A stretch of DNA of 64,000 bases, from NCBI GenBank assembly GCA_045636065.1, contig JAZTWW010000036.1:92559-156558 (forward strand). The letters run 5' to 3'. The notes below the pieces were generated by a model that saw only the letters and a list, made by a program, of their open reading frames with translations, was not told the DNA's origin and did no database searches. Origin of the DNA: RGIG5050 sp045636065. GTDB taxonomy: Bacteria > Verrucomicrobiota > Kiritimatiellia > RFP12 > UBA1067. Of this stretch, positions 45,835 through 54,715 are shown piece by piece; position 1 is the first letter of the stretch; every line of letters begins with the position of its first letter. A program made the translations under genes and the position numbers.

Positions 45835-47661
45835 ATGGCCGCAGACGCAAATCGGTGGCAATCGGCAGTCACGACGCTCGGGAATGGATGCCTGAGCGTC
45901 GTGATGCCTTGCTACCGGCTTGGCGAAAAGGCGGCCGAAAACATCCTCGAAGTGGCGACTTGCCTCGACCAGGCCGGAATCGCCTACGAAATCGTCCCGG
46001 TCGACGACGGGAGCGGCGACGGTACGGCCGAGGCGCTCAAATCAGTCTCCTTCTCGCGCCCCGAGACTGTGCGCCCCGTGCTCCTTCAGGAGAACGGCGG
46101 CAAGGGAAGGGCGCTCAAGGCCGGCGTCGCCGCATCGAGGGGGACATGGATCCTCCTTCTCGACGGGGACCTGGACTTAAGGATATCCACCCTGCCGCGC
46201 TTCTTCGACGAGGCCGTCTCGAAAGGCGCCGACATCGTCGTAGGCTCTAAGCGCCACAGGGATAGCGTAGTTGACTACCCGTGGCACCGGAGGCTCGTGA
46301 GCGCCGTGTACTTCGCCGGAGTGAGGCTTCTTCTCGGCGTCAAGGTGACGGACACGCAGGCCGGGATGAAGCTTTTCAGGCGCAGCGTCCTTGAAGACGC
46401 GTTCGACAGGATGCTCGTAAAGACTTTCGCCTTCGACCTTGAGGTCCTCTCCATCGCGCGCGAACGAGGGGCGGTCATAGCCGAGGCGCCGGTGGAGCTC
46501 AAGTACCATTCCGTTTTCGGGTGCCTTGCGCCGCGCACCGTGAAGGATATGGCGATCGACACGTTGGCCGTATTCTACAGGCTAAGGATCCTCAAATACT
46601 ACAGGAAGGTGGAGGTTCCGCCCAAGGGGGCGGCCTCACCGCCGTTCTTTTCGGTTGTCATAGCCTGCCCGAAGCCTGGCGAATGGCTCAGGCAGTGTCT
46701 TTGTGCGCTCGCCGCGCAGACATACCGCAACTTCGAGGTGATAGTCCTTCCCGACGGGCCCGTTTCGGAGGACGACGGCCTTGAAGGGTGCCATGTCCCT
46801 GCTCTCAAGGTCGTTCCTACCGGGAAGGTCCGCCCCGCCGAGAAGCGCAACACGGGAATAGACATGGCCAAGGGCGATGTCGTGGCTTTCATAGACGACG
46901 ATGCCTATCCCGATGCGCGCTGGCTTGAAAGCGCATCAAAGTATTTCGCCGAAAGTTCCATCGGCGCGCTTGGCGGGCCCGGAGTCACCGCGCCTGGGGA
47001 CGGGCTTATGGCGGACGCGGGCGGGCGCGTCTACTCGAACATCTTTGTCAGCGGGAACTACCGCTACAGGTATGTCGGCGGGCGCGTCAGGCGCGACATC
47101 GACGACTATCCCAGCTGCAACCTCTTCGTGCGCACATCGATCCTCAAGGCGATCGGCGGATACAGGACCGATTTCTGGCCGGGGGAGGACACTCTTCTCT
47201 GTGAGGATATCGTCTACGGTCAGGGCGCGAGGCTCGTATACGATCCGTGGACGCTCGTCTACCACCACAGGCGCCCGCTTTTTGCCGCACACTTGAGGCA
47301 GCTTGGGCGCTACGCCCGCCATAGAGGGTATTTCGCGAAACGCCATCCGAAGACTAGCCTCAAGCCGGCGTACTTCGTCCCGAGCGCGTTTCTCGCGTAT
47401 CTCGTTCTGCTTGCCGCATGGTTTGCGGTCCGCGCGGCCGTCGGCTGCTCTTTCGGCGCGCTCGACATGGCCATGGCCGCGCCGCTTGCCCTCTACCTTT
47501 CGCTTGTCGCCGTGACGACCGTTTCGCTCAACCCCGCGTTGTGGGGCGCGACTTTCGCCGGTGTGGCGGCAAGCCATGCATGGTATGGATGGTGCTTTCT
47601 AAATGGACTCGCGGCCTCAAGGATGGCATGCGAGTATATCGGAAAGGATGGTGCTAAATGA
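45835..47661 (+). CDS. Tandem family 2 glycosyltransferase (two GT-A domains, membrane C-terminus)
   Basis: A 608-residue protein; ATG 45835 follows AAGGGGAG. The first GT2 domain (about 15-240) looks like polyprenol/dolichyl-phosphate sugar synthases. It has VVMPCYRLGEKAAENI, VDDGSGDGT, NGGKGRALKAGV, LLLDGDLDL as the metal DxD site, and DTQAGMKLFRR. The second GT2 domain (about 265-500) resembles polysaccharide synthases. It has FFSVVIACPKPGEWL, RNTGIDMAKGD, AFIDDDAYPDARW, and WPGEDTLLCEDI as the acceptor-site ED block. Two or three transmembrane helices follow (about 515-590). It likely makes a lipid-linked sugar and transfers or adds another in envelope glycan synthesis; substrates are unknown. 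It overlaps plsY by four bases. Confidence 0.85.
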   Translation: MAADANRWQSAVTTLGNGCLSVVMPCYRLGEKAAENILEVATCLDQAGIAYEIVPVDDGSGDGTAEALKSVSFSRPETVRPVLLQENGGKGRALKAGVAASRGTWILLLDGDLDLRISTLPRFFDEAVSKGADIVVGSKRHRDSVVDYPWHRRLVSAVYFAGVRLLLGVKVTDTQAGMKLFRRSVLEDAFDRMLVKTFAFDLEVLSIARERGAVIAEAPVELKYHSVFGCLAPRTVKDMAIDTLAVFYRLRILKYYRKVEVPPKGAASPPFFSVVIACPKPGEWLRQCLCALAAQTYRNFEVIVLPDGPVSEDDGLEGCHVPALKVVPTGKVRPAEKRNTGIDMAKGDVVAFIDDDAYPDARWLESASKYFAESSIGALGGPGVTAPGDGLMADAGGRVYSNIFVSGNYRYRYVGGRVRRDIDDYPSCNLFVRTSILKAIGGYRTDFWPGEDTLLCEDIVYGQGARLVYDPWTLVYHHRRPLFAAHLRQLGRYARHRGYFAKRHPKTSLKPAYFVPSAFLAYLVLLAAWFAVRAAVGCSFGALDMAMAAPLALYLSLVAVTTVSLNPALWGATFAGVAASHAWYGWCFLNGLAASRMACEYIGKDGAK

Positions 47662-48290
47662 ACGGTTGCTGCATCTGGGCCGCGGCTTTGGTAGCGGCGT
47701 ATCTTATAGGATCGATCCCGTTCGGCTGGATCGTAGGCAGGCTTCGCGGCCACGACATACGCAACGAAGGCAGCAAAAACATTGGCGCGACGAACGTCTT
47801 CAGGTGCGTCGGGAAGAAGTGGGGCGTCTTGGCTTTCATCCTCGATTTCCTAAAGGGCCTCATACCGACTCTTCTGGCGGACAGGTACGCGTGTTCCCAT
47901 CTGTCGCTTGCGGGGGCGGAGTATTTCGCCTTCATGACAGGCGTAATGGCCGTTGTGGGGCACATGTTCACCTGCTTCATGAAGTTCAAGGGCGGCAAGG
48001 GCGTCGCCACAGGTTTCGGCCTTCTCATGGGCATAATCCCCGCCCTCGCGGGAACGGCGTTCGGCTTGTTCCTTCTCATGGTTCTCATATCACACTACAT
48101 CTCGGTCGGATCGATAATCGCGGCGGCGTTTCTCGGCATAGCCGTCTGGTTCCCGATCCCGGGCTTAAACCCCGTCCCGCCCCCGGCGGCGGTGTGCGCG
48201 CTCGTCACCGCCCTGACGGCGTTCGTCGTATACAAGCACAAGGCCAACATGGTGCGTCTCGCGGCGGGGTGCGAGAACAAGATCTGGTGA
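47658..48290 (+). CDS. plsY: Acyl-phosphate:glycerol-3-phosphate acyltransferase
   Basis: A 210-residue membrane enzyme that puts the first acyl chain on glycerol 3-phosphate using acyl phosphate (with PlsX). Seen: the three PlsY motifs, YLIGSIPFGWIVGRLRGHDIRNEGSKNIGATNVFR (read in parts), GHMFTCFMKFKGGKGVATGFG, and KHKANMVRL near the end. Five to seven hydrophobic segments are present. The ATG overlaps the glycosyltransferase stop. Coupling with an envelope glycosyltransferase fits envelope lipid biosynthesis. Confidence 0.95.
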   Translation: MNGCCIWAAALVAAYLIGSIPFGWIVGRLRGHDIRNEGSKNIGATNVFRCVGKKWGVLAFILDFLKGLIPTLLADRYACSHLSLAGAEYFAFMTGVMAVVGHMFTCFMKFKGGKGVATGFGLLMGIIPALAGTAFGLFLLMVLISHYISVGSIIAAAFLGIAVWFPIPGLNPVPPPAAVCALVTALTAFVVYKHKANMVRLAAGCENKIW

Positions 48291-48298
48291 GGCCTAAG

Positions 48299-49015
48299 AT
48301 GTCCTACCGTTCCATCACCCTGTCGGCCGCCGCGCGCGAGCTTAACATGGATCTGAACGAGCTGCGCCACTATGCGCAGCGGGGAGAGCTTCCCGCCCGC
48401 GTCCAGGGCGGAGAGTTCGTCTTCGAGCAGCGCGCCCTCGACGAGTGGGCGCAGAGGCGGCTTATGACGCTCACCGAGAAGAAGCTCGCAGGCGAGCACG
48501 GTGCGGCGATAGCCGCCAGAAGGCGCGCGATGGGCGAGGACTTCCACGTCGCCGGGCTTTTGAGGCCCAATGCCGTCGCGCCTTTCATGACGAGCCGCAA
48601 CAGGGGCGGAGTCTTGAGGGACATGACGGATCTTGCCGAATCGACGGGTCTCGTCTATGATCCGCTCACTCTCTTTGCGGAGCTGCAGGCGCGCGAGGAG
48701 GCCGCTTCAACGGCGACAGAGGCCGGTGTGGCGTTCCCGCACCCGAAGTACCACGATCCCTACCTCTTCCAGGAGAGCTTCCTTGCGCTCGGGCGCACGC
48801 TAAGGCCCGTATACTACGGTACGGGCGTGGAAGGGGACGGCACCGACCTCTTCTTCCTCGTGTGCTGCGCCGACCACAGGCTTCACCTCCACGTTCTCGG
48901 GCGTCTCTGCCTTCTTGCGATGCGAACGCCGCTACTTTCCGATCTCCGCGAAGCGCCCGACGCCGAGGCCATGTGCGCCATCCTCAAGCGCTGCGAAGAT
49001 TCTTTCCTCTCCTGA
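48299..49015 (+). CDS. HTH-PtsN fusion: DNA-binding domain plus EIIA(Ntr)-type PTS domain
   Basis: A 238-residue protein; ATG 48299 with GAGG just upstream. Residues 1 to about 60 form a MerR/excisionase-type helix-turn-helix (LSAAARELNMDLNELRHYAQRGELPARVQGGEF, seen in parts), followed by a short helical linker. Residues about 95-238 are an EIIA domain of the mannitol/fructose/Ntr class. It has GGVLRDMTDLAE, the STATEAGVAFPH block with phospho-acceptor His148, and a hydrophobic core and C-terminal helix. EIIA(Ntr) proteins sense PEP-derived phosphorylation and regulate partners. Fusion to a DNA-binding domain suggests direct gene regulation, as noted for chlamydial PtsN-2 proteins. No HPr or EI gene lies here. 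Confidence 0.85.
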   Translation: MSYRSITLSAAARELNMDLNELRHYAQRGELPARVQGGEFVFEQRALDEWAQRRLMTLTEKKLAGEHGAAIAARRRAMGEDFHVAGLLRPNAVAPFMTSRNRGGVLRDMTDLAESTGLVYDPLTLFAELQAREEAASTATEAGVAFPHPKYHDPYLFQESFLALGRTLRPVYYGTGVEGDGTDLFFLVCCADHRLHLHVLGRLCLLAMRTPLLSDLREAPDAEAMCAILKRCEDSFLS

Positions 49016-49017
49016 GT

Positions 49018-49066
49018 CCCCATTCCCCATTCCCCATTCCCCAATCCCCAATCCCCATTCCCCATT
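49018..49066 (+). repeat. Heptanucleotide tandem repeat (7 units)
   Basis: Seven head-to-tail 7-base units, five CCCCATT and two CCCCAAT (units 4 and 5), immediately after the HTH-PtsN stop and about 110 bases before clpB. The unit length is not a multiple of three but it lies outside genes; copy-number change could alter spacing upstream of clpB. Confidence 0.9.
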
Positions 49067-49179
49067 GTGCCAAATCTGCACGCGTCTGTGCCATAATGTC
49101 CCACTTCTTTGGCATATCGGGCATTGGCATGGCATTGCTCCATGTTTGATGCCCTATATGGGCGGAAGGAGATTTGAAC

Positions 49180-51699
49180 ATGAATGCAGAAAAATATACG
49201 ACGAAGGTGCGCGAAGCCCTTGAGGCGGCCAAGAACATGGCCGTCAGGCACGGTCAGCAGAATATCGACGTGGAGCATGTCCTTTGGGCGCTCATGAAGG
49301 ATTCCCAGGGGCTTATGCCGAACCTTCTCGTCAAGATGGGAGCCGGAACGGCCCAGGTCACCGCGAGGCTTGAGGAGGAGATAAACCGCAAGCCGAGGAT
49401 CACCGGTTCCGTCGAGGCCGACAAGATCTACATCACAAGCGAGCTTCAGCAGGTTCTCGTGAAGGCGGAGGACCTCGCCAAGGAGATGAAGGACGAGTAC
49501 TTGAGCGTCGAGCACGTGGTTCTCGCCGTTCTCAAGCACGGCAATACCCCTGCGGCGAAGATACTCTCCGAGGCCGGCGTCACCGACGGCGCGTTCCTCA
49601 AGGCGCTTCAGGCCGTAAGGGGCAACCAGCGCGTCACGAGCGCCGACCCGGAAGGGCAGTACGAGGCACTTAAGAAGTACGGCTCCGATCTCGTCGAGTT
49701 GGCCCGCCAGGGCAAGCTCGATCCCGTCATCGGGCGCGACAGCGAGATCCGCAACGTAATCCGCATACTTTCGAGGAAGACGAAGAACAACCCGGTCCTC
49801 ATCGGCGAACCCGGCGTCGGAAAGACGGCGATCGTCGAGGGCCTCGCCCAGCGCATCGTAAGGGGCGACGTCCCCGAGGGCCTCAAGGACCGCACCGTAT
49901 TCTCGCTCGACATGACGGCCCTTATGGCCGGCGCGCAGTACCGCGGCCAGTTCGAGGAGAGGCTCAAGGCCGTCCTCAACGAGGTGAGAGGCGCCAACGG
50001 GCGTATAATCCTCTTCATAGACGAGATACACACCATCGTCGGCGCCGGAAAGACTGAGGGCTCGACAGATGCGGGCAACATGCTAAAGCCCATGCTCGCG
50101 AGGGGCGAGCTCCACTGCGTGGGCGCAACCACCCTCGACGAGTACCGCAAGTACATGGAGAAGGACGCCGCGCTTGAAAGGCGCTTCCAGCCCGTGATGG
50201 TCGATCCCCCGAGCGAAGAGGATGCGATTTCCATCCTGCGCGGCCTCAAGGAGAGGTTCGAGAAGTACCACAACGTCCACATCCGCGACGAGGCGCTTGT
50301 GAACGCCGTTGTCCTCTCAAGCCGCTACATACAGGACAGGTTCCTCCCCGACAAGGCCATCGACCTTCTCGACGAGGCTTGCGCGTCGATCCGCACCGAG
50401 ATGGACTCGCTCCCCGCCGAGCTTGACGAGCTTACCCGCCACGTGCGGAGGCTTGAGATCGAGGAGACCGCCCTCAAGAAGGAGAAGGACGAGGCGAGCG
50501 CCAAGAGGCTTGAGGATCTCAGGAAAGAGCTTGCCGAGCTCAAGCAGAAGTCCCAGGCCATGACGGCCCAGTGGCAGAACGAGAAGAAGAGCATCGGCGA
50601 GGCCCAGGCCTTGAGGACGAAGCTCGAATCGGCCAAGCTGGAGCTTGAGCGCGCAATGTCGCGCGGCGACAACGAAAAGGCCGCCGAGCTCAAGTACGGA
50701 ACGATCCCCAGGCTCGAAAAGGAGCTTAAGGGCCATGAGGAGGCCGCGCGCACCAACGGCGAAAAGGCGCTTTTGAGGGAAGAGGTCACATCAGACGAGA
50801 TCGCCGAAGTCGTGAGCCGCTGGGCGGGCGTTCCCGTCACGAAGCTCCTCGAAGGCGAGCGCGAAAAGCTGCTCAGGCTTCCCGCGACGCTCCACGAGCG
50901 CGTGATCGGCCAGGACGAGGCCGTCGACGCCGTAAGCGACGCCGTTCTGAGGGCCCGCGCCGGCATAAAGAACCGCAACCGTCCAGTGGGGGCGTTCCTC
51001 TTCCTCGGCCCGACGGGCGTAGGAAAGACGGAGCTTGCCAAGGCGCTCGCCGCCGAGCTTTTTGACGACGAGAACGCGATGGTGCGCCTCGACATGTCCG
51101 AGTACATGGAGAAGTTCGCCGTTTCCCGCCTCGTCGGTGCGCCGCCCGGATACGTCGGCTTCGAGGACGGTGGCCAGCTTACCGAGGCCGTGAGGCGCAA
51201 GCCGTACGCTGTCATACTCCTCGATGAGATCGAGAAGGCGCATCCCGACGTCTTCAACATCCTCCTGCAGGTGCTCGACGACGGCCGGCTCACCGACAGC
51301 CACGGAAGGACCGTGAGCTTCAAGAACGCGGTCGTCATCATGACGAGCAACCTTGAGCGCTCCGAGCTCAAGGGCCGCTTCCGCCCCGAGTTCCTCAACA
51401 GGCTCGACGAGACGCTTGAGTTCAAGAGCCTCACCGAGGATGAGATCAAGGAGATCGTAAAGCTCCAGCTCAAGGACCTTAAGAGGAGGCTCCAGGATCA
51501 GCAGCTTTCGTTCGAGATAGACGATGCGGCCCTGGAAAGGCTCGCGAAGGACGGTTGGGATCCCGCCTATGGCGCAAGGCCGGTGAAGCGCGCCATACAG
51601 CGCGATCTCGAAACCCCGCTCGCCCGCGCCATAGTGGCAGGCAAGTATCCGCCCGGTGCAACCGTAAAAGTGGAGGGATCCGCGCTTGAGCTCAAGTAG
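49180..51699 (+). CDS. clpB: ATP-dependent disaggregase ClpB
   Basis: An 839-residue Hsp100 chaperone that pulls proteins out of aggregates with DnaK. Order: N-terminal Clp repeats (about 1-145), AAA-1 (Walker A GEPGVGKTAIVEG, Walker B IILFIDEIH), the ClpB coiled-coil middle domain (about 405-530, very Glu/Lys-rich), and AAA-2 (Walker A GPTGVGKTELAKAL, VILLDEIEKAHPDVFN). The D2-small domain FRPEFLNRLDE and GWDPAYGARPVKRAIQ complete it. The middle domain distinguishes ClpB from ClpA/C. GGAAGGAG lies about 9 bases before ATG 49180. No CIRCE or clear heat-shock promoter is seen in the 165 bases upstream. Confidence 0.97.
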   Translation: MNAEKYTTKVREALEAAKNMAVRHGQQNIDVEHVLWALMKDSQGLMPNLLVKMGAGTAQVTARLEEEINRKPRITGSVEADKIYITSELQQVLVKAEDLAKEMKDEYLSVEHVVLAVLKHGNTPAAKILSEAGVTDGAFLKALQAVRGNQRVTSADPEGQYEALKKYGSDLVELARQGKLDPVIGRDSEIRNVIRILSRKTKNNPVLIGEPGVGKTAIVEGLAQRIVRGDVPEGLKDRTVFSLDMTALMAGAQYRGQFEERLKAVLNEVRGANGRIILFIDEIHTIVGAGKTEGSTDAGNMLKPMLARGELHCVGATTLDEYRKYMEKDAALERRFQPVMVDPPSEEDAISILRGLKERFEKYHNVHIRDEALVNAVVLSSRYIQDRFLPDKAIDLLDEACASIRTEMDSLPAELDELTRHVRRLEIEETALKKEKDEASAKRLEDLRKELAELKQKSQAMTAQWQNEKKSIGEAQALRTKLESAKLELERAMSRGDNEKAAELKYGTIPRLEKELKGHEEAARTNGEKALLREEVTSDEIAEVVSRWAGVPVTKLLEGEREKLLRLPATLHERVIGQDEAVDAVSDAVLRARAGIKNRNRPVGAFLFLGPTGVGKTELAKALAAELFDDENAMVRLDMSEYMEKFAVSRLVGAPPGYVGFEDGGQLTEAVRRKPYAVILLDEIEKAHPDVFNILLQVLDDGRLTDSHGRTVSFKNAVVIMTSNLERSELKGRFRPEFLNRLDETLEFKSLTEDEIKEIVKLQLKDLKRRLQDQQLSFEIDDAALERLAKDGWDPAYGARPVKRAIQRDLETPLARAIVAGKYPPGATVKVEGSALELK

Positions 51700-51714
51700 C
51701 CATGCCTGTAACCT

Positions 51715-51758
51715 TCCGGGTGTTCCGGTGTAGACAATGAAAGGCTGAAATACCCGGA
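51715..51758 (+). promoter_or_regulatory. Inverted repeat overlapping the ribosome site of the BASS transporter gene
   Basis: TCCGGGTGTT (51715-51724) pairs with AATACCCGGA (51749-51758), ten base pairs with one G-T, loop 24 bases. The right arm covers the first bases of GGAGGG (51756-51761), the ribosome site for ATG 51768. Folding could hide that site; it could also be a weak terminator of clpB. Confidence 0.4.
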
Positions 51759-51767
51759 GGGATTCAG

Positions 51768-52763
51768 ATGAACAAAGTGCTTGGTTTCCTGAAAATGCAG
51801 GCTTTCGGCCTTGCAATAGTCCTGTGCGCCTCGGCCGCGTTCGCGTGGCCGGGGGCTTTCACGTCCTGGGGAGGCGTGAAGCTCGTGACGCTCATCGTGC
51901 CCGCGATCCAGCTCATCATGTTCGGCATGGGCACGACCCTTTCCCTCAAGGACTTCCTTGCCGTCGTCCGCTCTCCCTGGGCGGTCCTGACGGGAGTGGT
52001 GCTGCAGTTTGTCGTGATGCCGCTTTTAGGATGCCTTCTCGCATGCGCCTTCGGCTTCTCGGGCGAGCTTGCAGCCGGATTCGTGCTTGTCGGTTCTGTG
52101 GCCGGTGGCACGGCCTCGAACGTGGTCGCCTATCTCGCCAAGGCCAATGTCGCATTGTCCGTTACGATGACGTGCTGCTCCACGATGCTCTCCCCGTTCG
52201 TGACGCCGTTTCTCATGAAGCTTTTAGCGGGTCGCTTCATCGAGATCGATGCGATGAAGCTCATGATAGAATCGATGAAGATCGTGCTGGTTCCGGTGAT
52301 CGCCGGCGGACTTGTCAGATGCGCCTTCAGGCGTCTTTTCGAGGAGCACGGCAGGACGTGCGGGCGCGTCCTCACGTTCGTTTCGATGTCGGGGATATGC
52401 TGGACAATCCTGGCGCTCACTGCGGCGGGGCACGATACGTTCCGCGAAGCGGGCGTCAGGATCGTCGCTGCGGCGATCATCCACAACGCAGCCGGCTTCA
52501 TCCTCGGGTACTGGCTGACGCGCCTTTTGGGTAAGGTGCTGCCCTTTGGCGAGAGCGAGGCGAGGACCGTCGCCATAGAGGTGGGGATGCAGAATAGCGG
52601 CATGGCTGCGGCGCTTTCGATGAGCGTTCTCGGAAGCGCCATCGCCGCGCTTCCCGCAAACGTGTTCTCGATCTGGATGAACTTCTCCGGCTCCGTCCTT
52701 GCAAGCGTCTGGAGCGGCAAGAGCCGCGATCCCGCCCCGCAACAGGACGAGTCCGCCCGGTGA
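51768..52763 (+). CDS. BASS-family (bile acid:sodium symporter-like) transporter
   Basis: A 331-residue inner-membrane protein with about nine to ten transmembrane helices. Seen: IQLIMFGMGTTLSLKDF, GSVAGGTASNVVAYLAKANVALSV, PFVTPFLMKLLAG, and EVGMQNSGMAAALS in the C-terminal half. These are the unwound-helix crossing motifs (TxSN and E-x-GMQN) of the BASS family. Members carry sodium with organic acids such as pantoate, pyruvate or bile salts; the name does not mean bile acids here. GGAGGG lies 6 bases before the ATG. A hybrid histidine kinase gene follows under its own promoter. Confidence 0.92.
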   Translation: MNKVLGFLKMQAFGLAIVLCASAAFAWPGAFTSWGGVKLVTLIVPAIQLIMFGMGTTLSLKDFLAVVRSPWAVLTGVVLQFVVMPLLGCLLACAFGFSGELAAGFVLVGSVAGGTASNVVAYLAKANVALSVTMTCCSTMLSPFVTPFLMKLLAGRFIEIDAMKLMIESMKIVLVPVIAGGLVRCAFRRLFEEHGRTCGRVLTFVSMSGICWTILALTAAGHDTFREAGVRIVAAAIIHNAAGFILGYWLTRLLGKVLPFGESEARTVAIEVGMQNSGMAAALSMSVLGSAIAALPANVFSIWMNFSGSVLASVWSGKSRDPAPQQDESAR

Positions 52764-52772
52764 GGCTTATAC

Positions 52773-52801
52773 TTGCTTTTTTCTTGGTGATATTGTATAC
52801 T
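52773..52801 (+). promoter_or_regulatory. Sigma70-type promoter of the hybrid histidine kinase
   Basis: TTGCTT (52773-52778), 17-base spacer, TATACT (52796-52801). It lies just after the BASS-transporter stop; AGGAGGGG precedes ATG 52836. Confidence 0.7.
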
Positions 52802-52835
52802 GCTGCATGTTTTTCCGTCTGGCAGGAGGGGTGTT

Positions 52836-54686
52836 ATGCAGGAGTGTTTCTATAACTACTATTTCTATTCGGTCGTATCGGGCATTGCGCTGGTCACGCA
52901 TCTGATCATAAACTGGCGGCAGCTGTTCGATTGGCGAAACGTGAACTCGCGCGTTGGGGGGCGCGAATACAGGTTGTTTGCACTCTTTTTGAGCGTATTC
53001 TTCATGACCGATATCGTATGGGGCATATTCGCCGAATTGAGATGGCTCACCGCACTCTATGTCGATACCGTCGTCTTCTTCCTGATACTGGCGCTTACGA
53101 TCTATGCATGGACGCGCTATGTTGTCGCCTACCTTGAGATGGGCGGCTGGCCTCGCAAATACCTCGTATGGTCGGGGCGCGGGCTTCTTGCGTACTTCAC
53201 GGTCGTGATGGCCGTCAACCACTTCAACGGCTCTTTCTTCACCATCGACGGGCACAGCGTTTTCATAACAGGACCGATGCGTACGCTCTCGATTCTCCTG
53301 TTGATCGTATTCAACGTTTTCAGCTCTCTGCTGACGCTTCTTACCATGCTGCACGCGAAGGGCGCGCTTCACAGGCGCAACATGATGGTGTTCATTGTAG
53401 GCGTCACGATGGCGCTGGCCGTTGCATTCCAGTTCGGTAGCCCCCTGCTGCCGTTCTATGCGCTCGGCTTCCTCTTCGGATGCTGCCTGATGCACGTTTT
53501 CGTCTTCGAGGACGAACGCGACGAGAAGTACCAGAAGGAGATGCTTGCGCACGACTACAAGATGCGTCTTGAGGCGGAGCGCTCTGCAAACAAGGCCAAA
53601 AGCCTCTTCTTCTCGTCCGTGTCGCACGATATCCGTACGCCCCTCAATGCGATCATCGGCTTTTCGGAACTGCTTGAACGCGGCGTGGGCGATGTGGAGG
53701 AGCGCGCCCGCTACATCTCATCCATCCGGTCTAGCGGCAAGGTGCTCGCGCGTCTCGTGGACGACATTCTCGACCTCTCCAAGCTGGAGAGCGGCAAGCT
53801 TGAGATCGTAAAGGAGCCGACAGACGTATCGGCGCTCACAAGGGAGGTCATCGCCGCATGCGAGGTCGCGCGCGCCCGCAAGTCGTTTGCGCTCAAGTCC
53901 GAGATAGCCGATATGCCCTGCGTCAATGTGGATCAGTACCGTATCCGCCAGATTCTCTTCAACCTCCTCTCGAACGCGTACAAGTACACTGCGCGCGGAA
54001 CGATCACCGTCCGGGCCCTTTGGCGGGACGGGACCTTGACGCTTTCCGTTTCCGATACGGGCGAAGGCATCGCCGAGGAGAACATAGCGCGCATCCTCGA
54101 GCCGTTCGTGCAGGTCGTCGACAGGAATCACCGCAATGGTACGGGACTGGGGCTTCCGATATGCCAGAAGCTCGCGCGACTCATGGGCGGCGAGCTGACC
54201 GTCGAATCAAAGGTGGGTGTCGGCTCCACGTTCACGGTCGAGCTGCGCAATGTCCAGGCCGTCGAGTCTCCGGCGACCAAAGAGAGCGGCACAGGGGCGG
54301 CGGCGCATCTTGGGCGCACCCCCTCCCGCGTACTGATAGTCGACGACTCGCCGGTAAACCGCACCGTCCTCAAGGCGATGCTGGCCAAAAGCGGCGTGAA
54401 AGACGTCGTTGTCGCCGGGAACGGCCGCGAGGCGCTGTCGATCCTTGAGGGCGATTCCGGTTTAGACCTGGTCCTCACCGATCTCTGGATGCCTGAGATG
54501 GACGGCTTGGGACTGGTGCGCGGCATTCGCGCCGACCGGAGATTCGCACACATTCCGGTGTATCTGCTCACCGCCGACGTCGAGGCGCGCAGCCATTCCG
54601 AAACGGACGGATTTACCGGCGTTCTTATAAAGCCGATCACGCTTGAGAAGCTGAATGCGCTCTTTTCCGCGGAAGAGCCGGCCTGA
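52836..54686 (+). CDS. Hybrid sensor histidine kinase with C-terminal receiver
   Basis: A 616-residue inner-membrane protein. Residues 1 to about 225 hold six or seven transmembrane helices (a 7TM-like sensing part) without a periplasmic domain. A short linker helix leads to the HisKA domain with His264 (SVSHDIRTPLNAI). The HATPase domain follows: N box NLLSNAYKYT, G1 DTGEGIAEEN, and G2 GTGLGLPICQKLARLMGG. The receiver (about 495-612) has Asp549 in LVLTDLWMPEMDG, VDDSPVNR at its start and the Lys in VLIKPITLEKL. All phosphorelay residues are present. No response regulator with an output domain is beside it, so the final target is unknown. Confidence 0.95.
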   Translation: MQECFYNYYFYSVVSGIALVTHLIINWRQLFDWRNVNSRVGGREYRLFALFLSVFFMTDIVWGIFAELRWLTALYVDTVVFFLILALTIYAWTRYVVAYLEMGGWPRKYLVWSGRGLLAYFTVVMAVNHFNGSFFTIDGHSVFITGPMRTLSILLLIVFNVFSSLLTLLTMLHAKGALHRRNMMVFIVGVTMALAVAFQFGSPLLPFYALGFLFGCCLMHVFVFEDERDEKYQKEMLAHDYKMRLEAERSANKAKSLFFSSVSHDIRTPLNAIIGFSELLERGVGDVEERARYISSIRSSGKVLARLVDDILDLSKLESGKLEIVKEPTDVSALTREVIAACEVARARKSFALKSEIADMPCVNVDQYRIRQILFNLLSNAYKYTARGTITVRALWRDGTLTLSVSDTGEGIAEENIARILEPFVQVVDRNHRNGTGLGLPICQKLARLMGGELTVESKVGVGSTFTVELRNVQAVESPATKESGTGAAAHLGRTPSRVLIVDDSPVNRTVLKAMLAKSGVKDVVVAGNGREALSILEGDSGLDLVLTDLWMPEMDGLGLVRGIRADRRFAHIPVYLLTADVEARSHSETDGFTGVLIKPITLEKLNALFSAEEPA

Positions 54687-54715
54687 TGCCGGCAATTCCG
54701 CACGGCCGCGGCATC
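54685..54715. terminator. Inverted repeat between convergent genes
   Basis: GATGCCG (54685-54691) pairs with CGGCATC (54709-54715). The repeat arms overlap both stop codons (54684-54686 and 54714-54716), as at 40709-40767. No T-run; likely mRNA-end hairpin. Confidence 0.4.

Noticed and set aside
49092..49140. Possible clpB promoters (CATAAT at 49092; TGGCAT...TTGC resembling sigma54)
   Set aside because: The -35 for CATAAT is missing, and the GG-to-GC distance in the sigma54-like site is 9, not 10. No confident promoter called.
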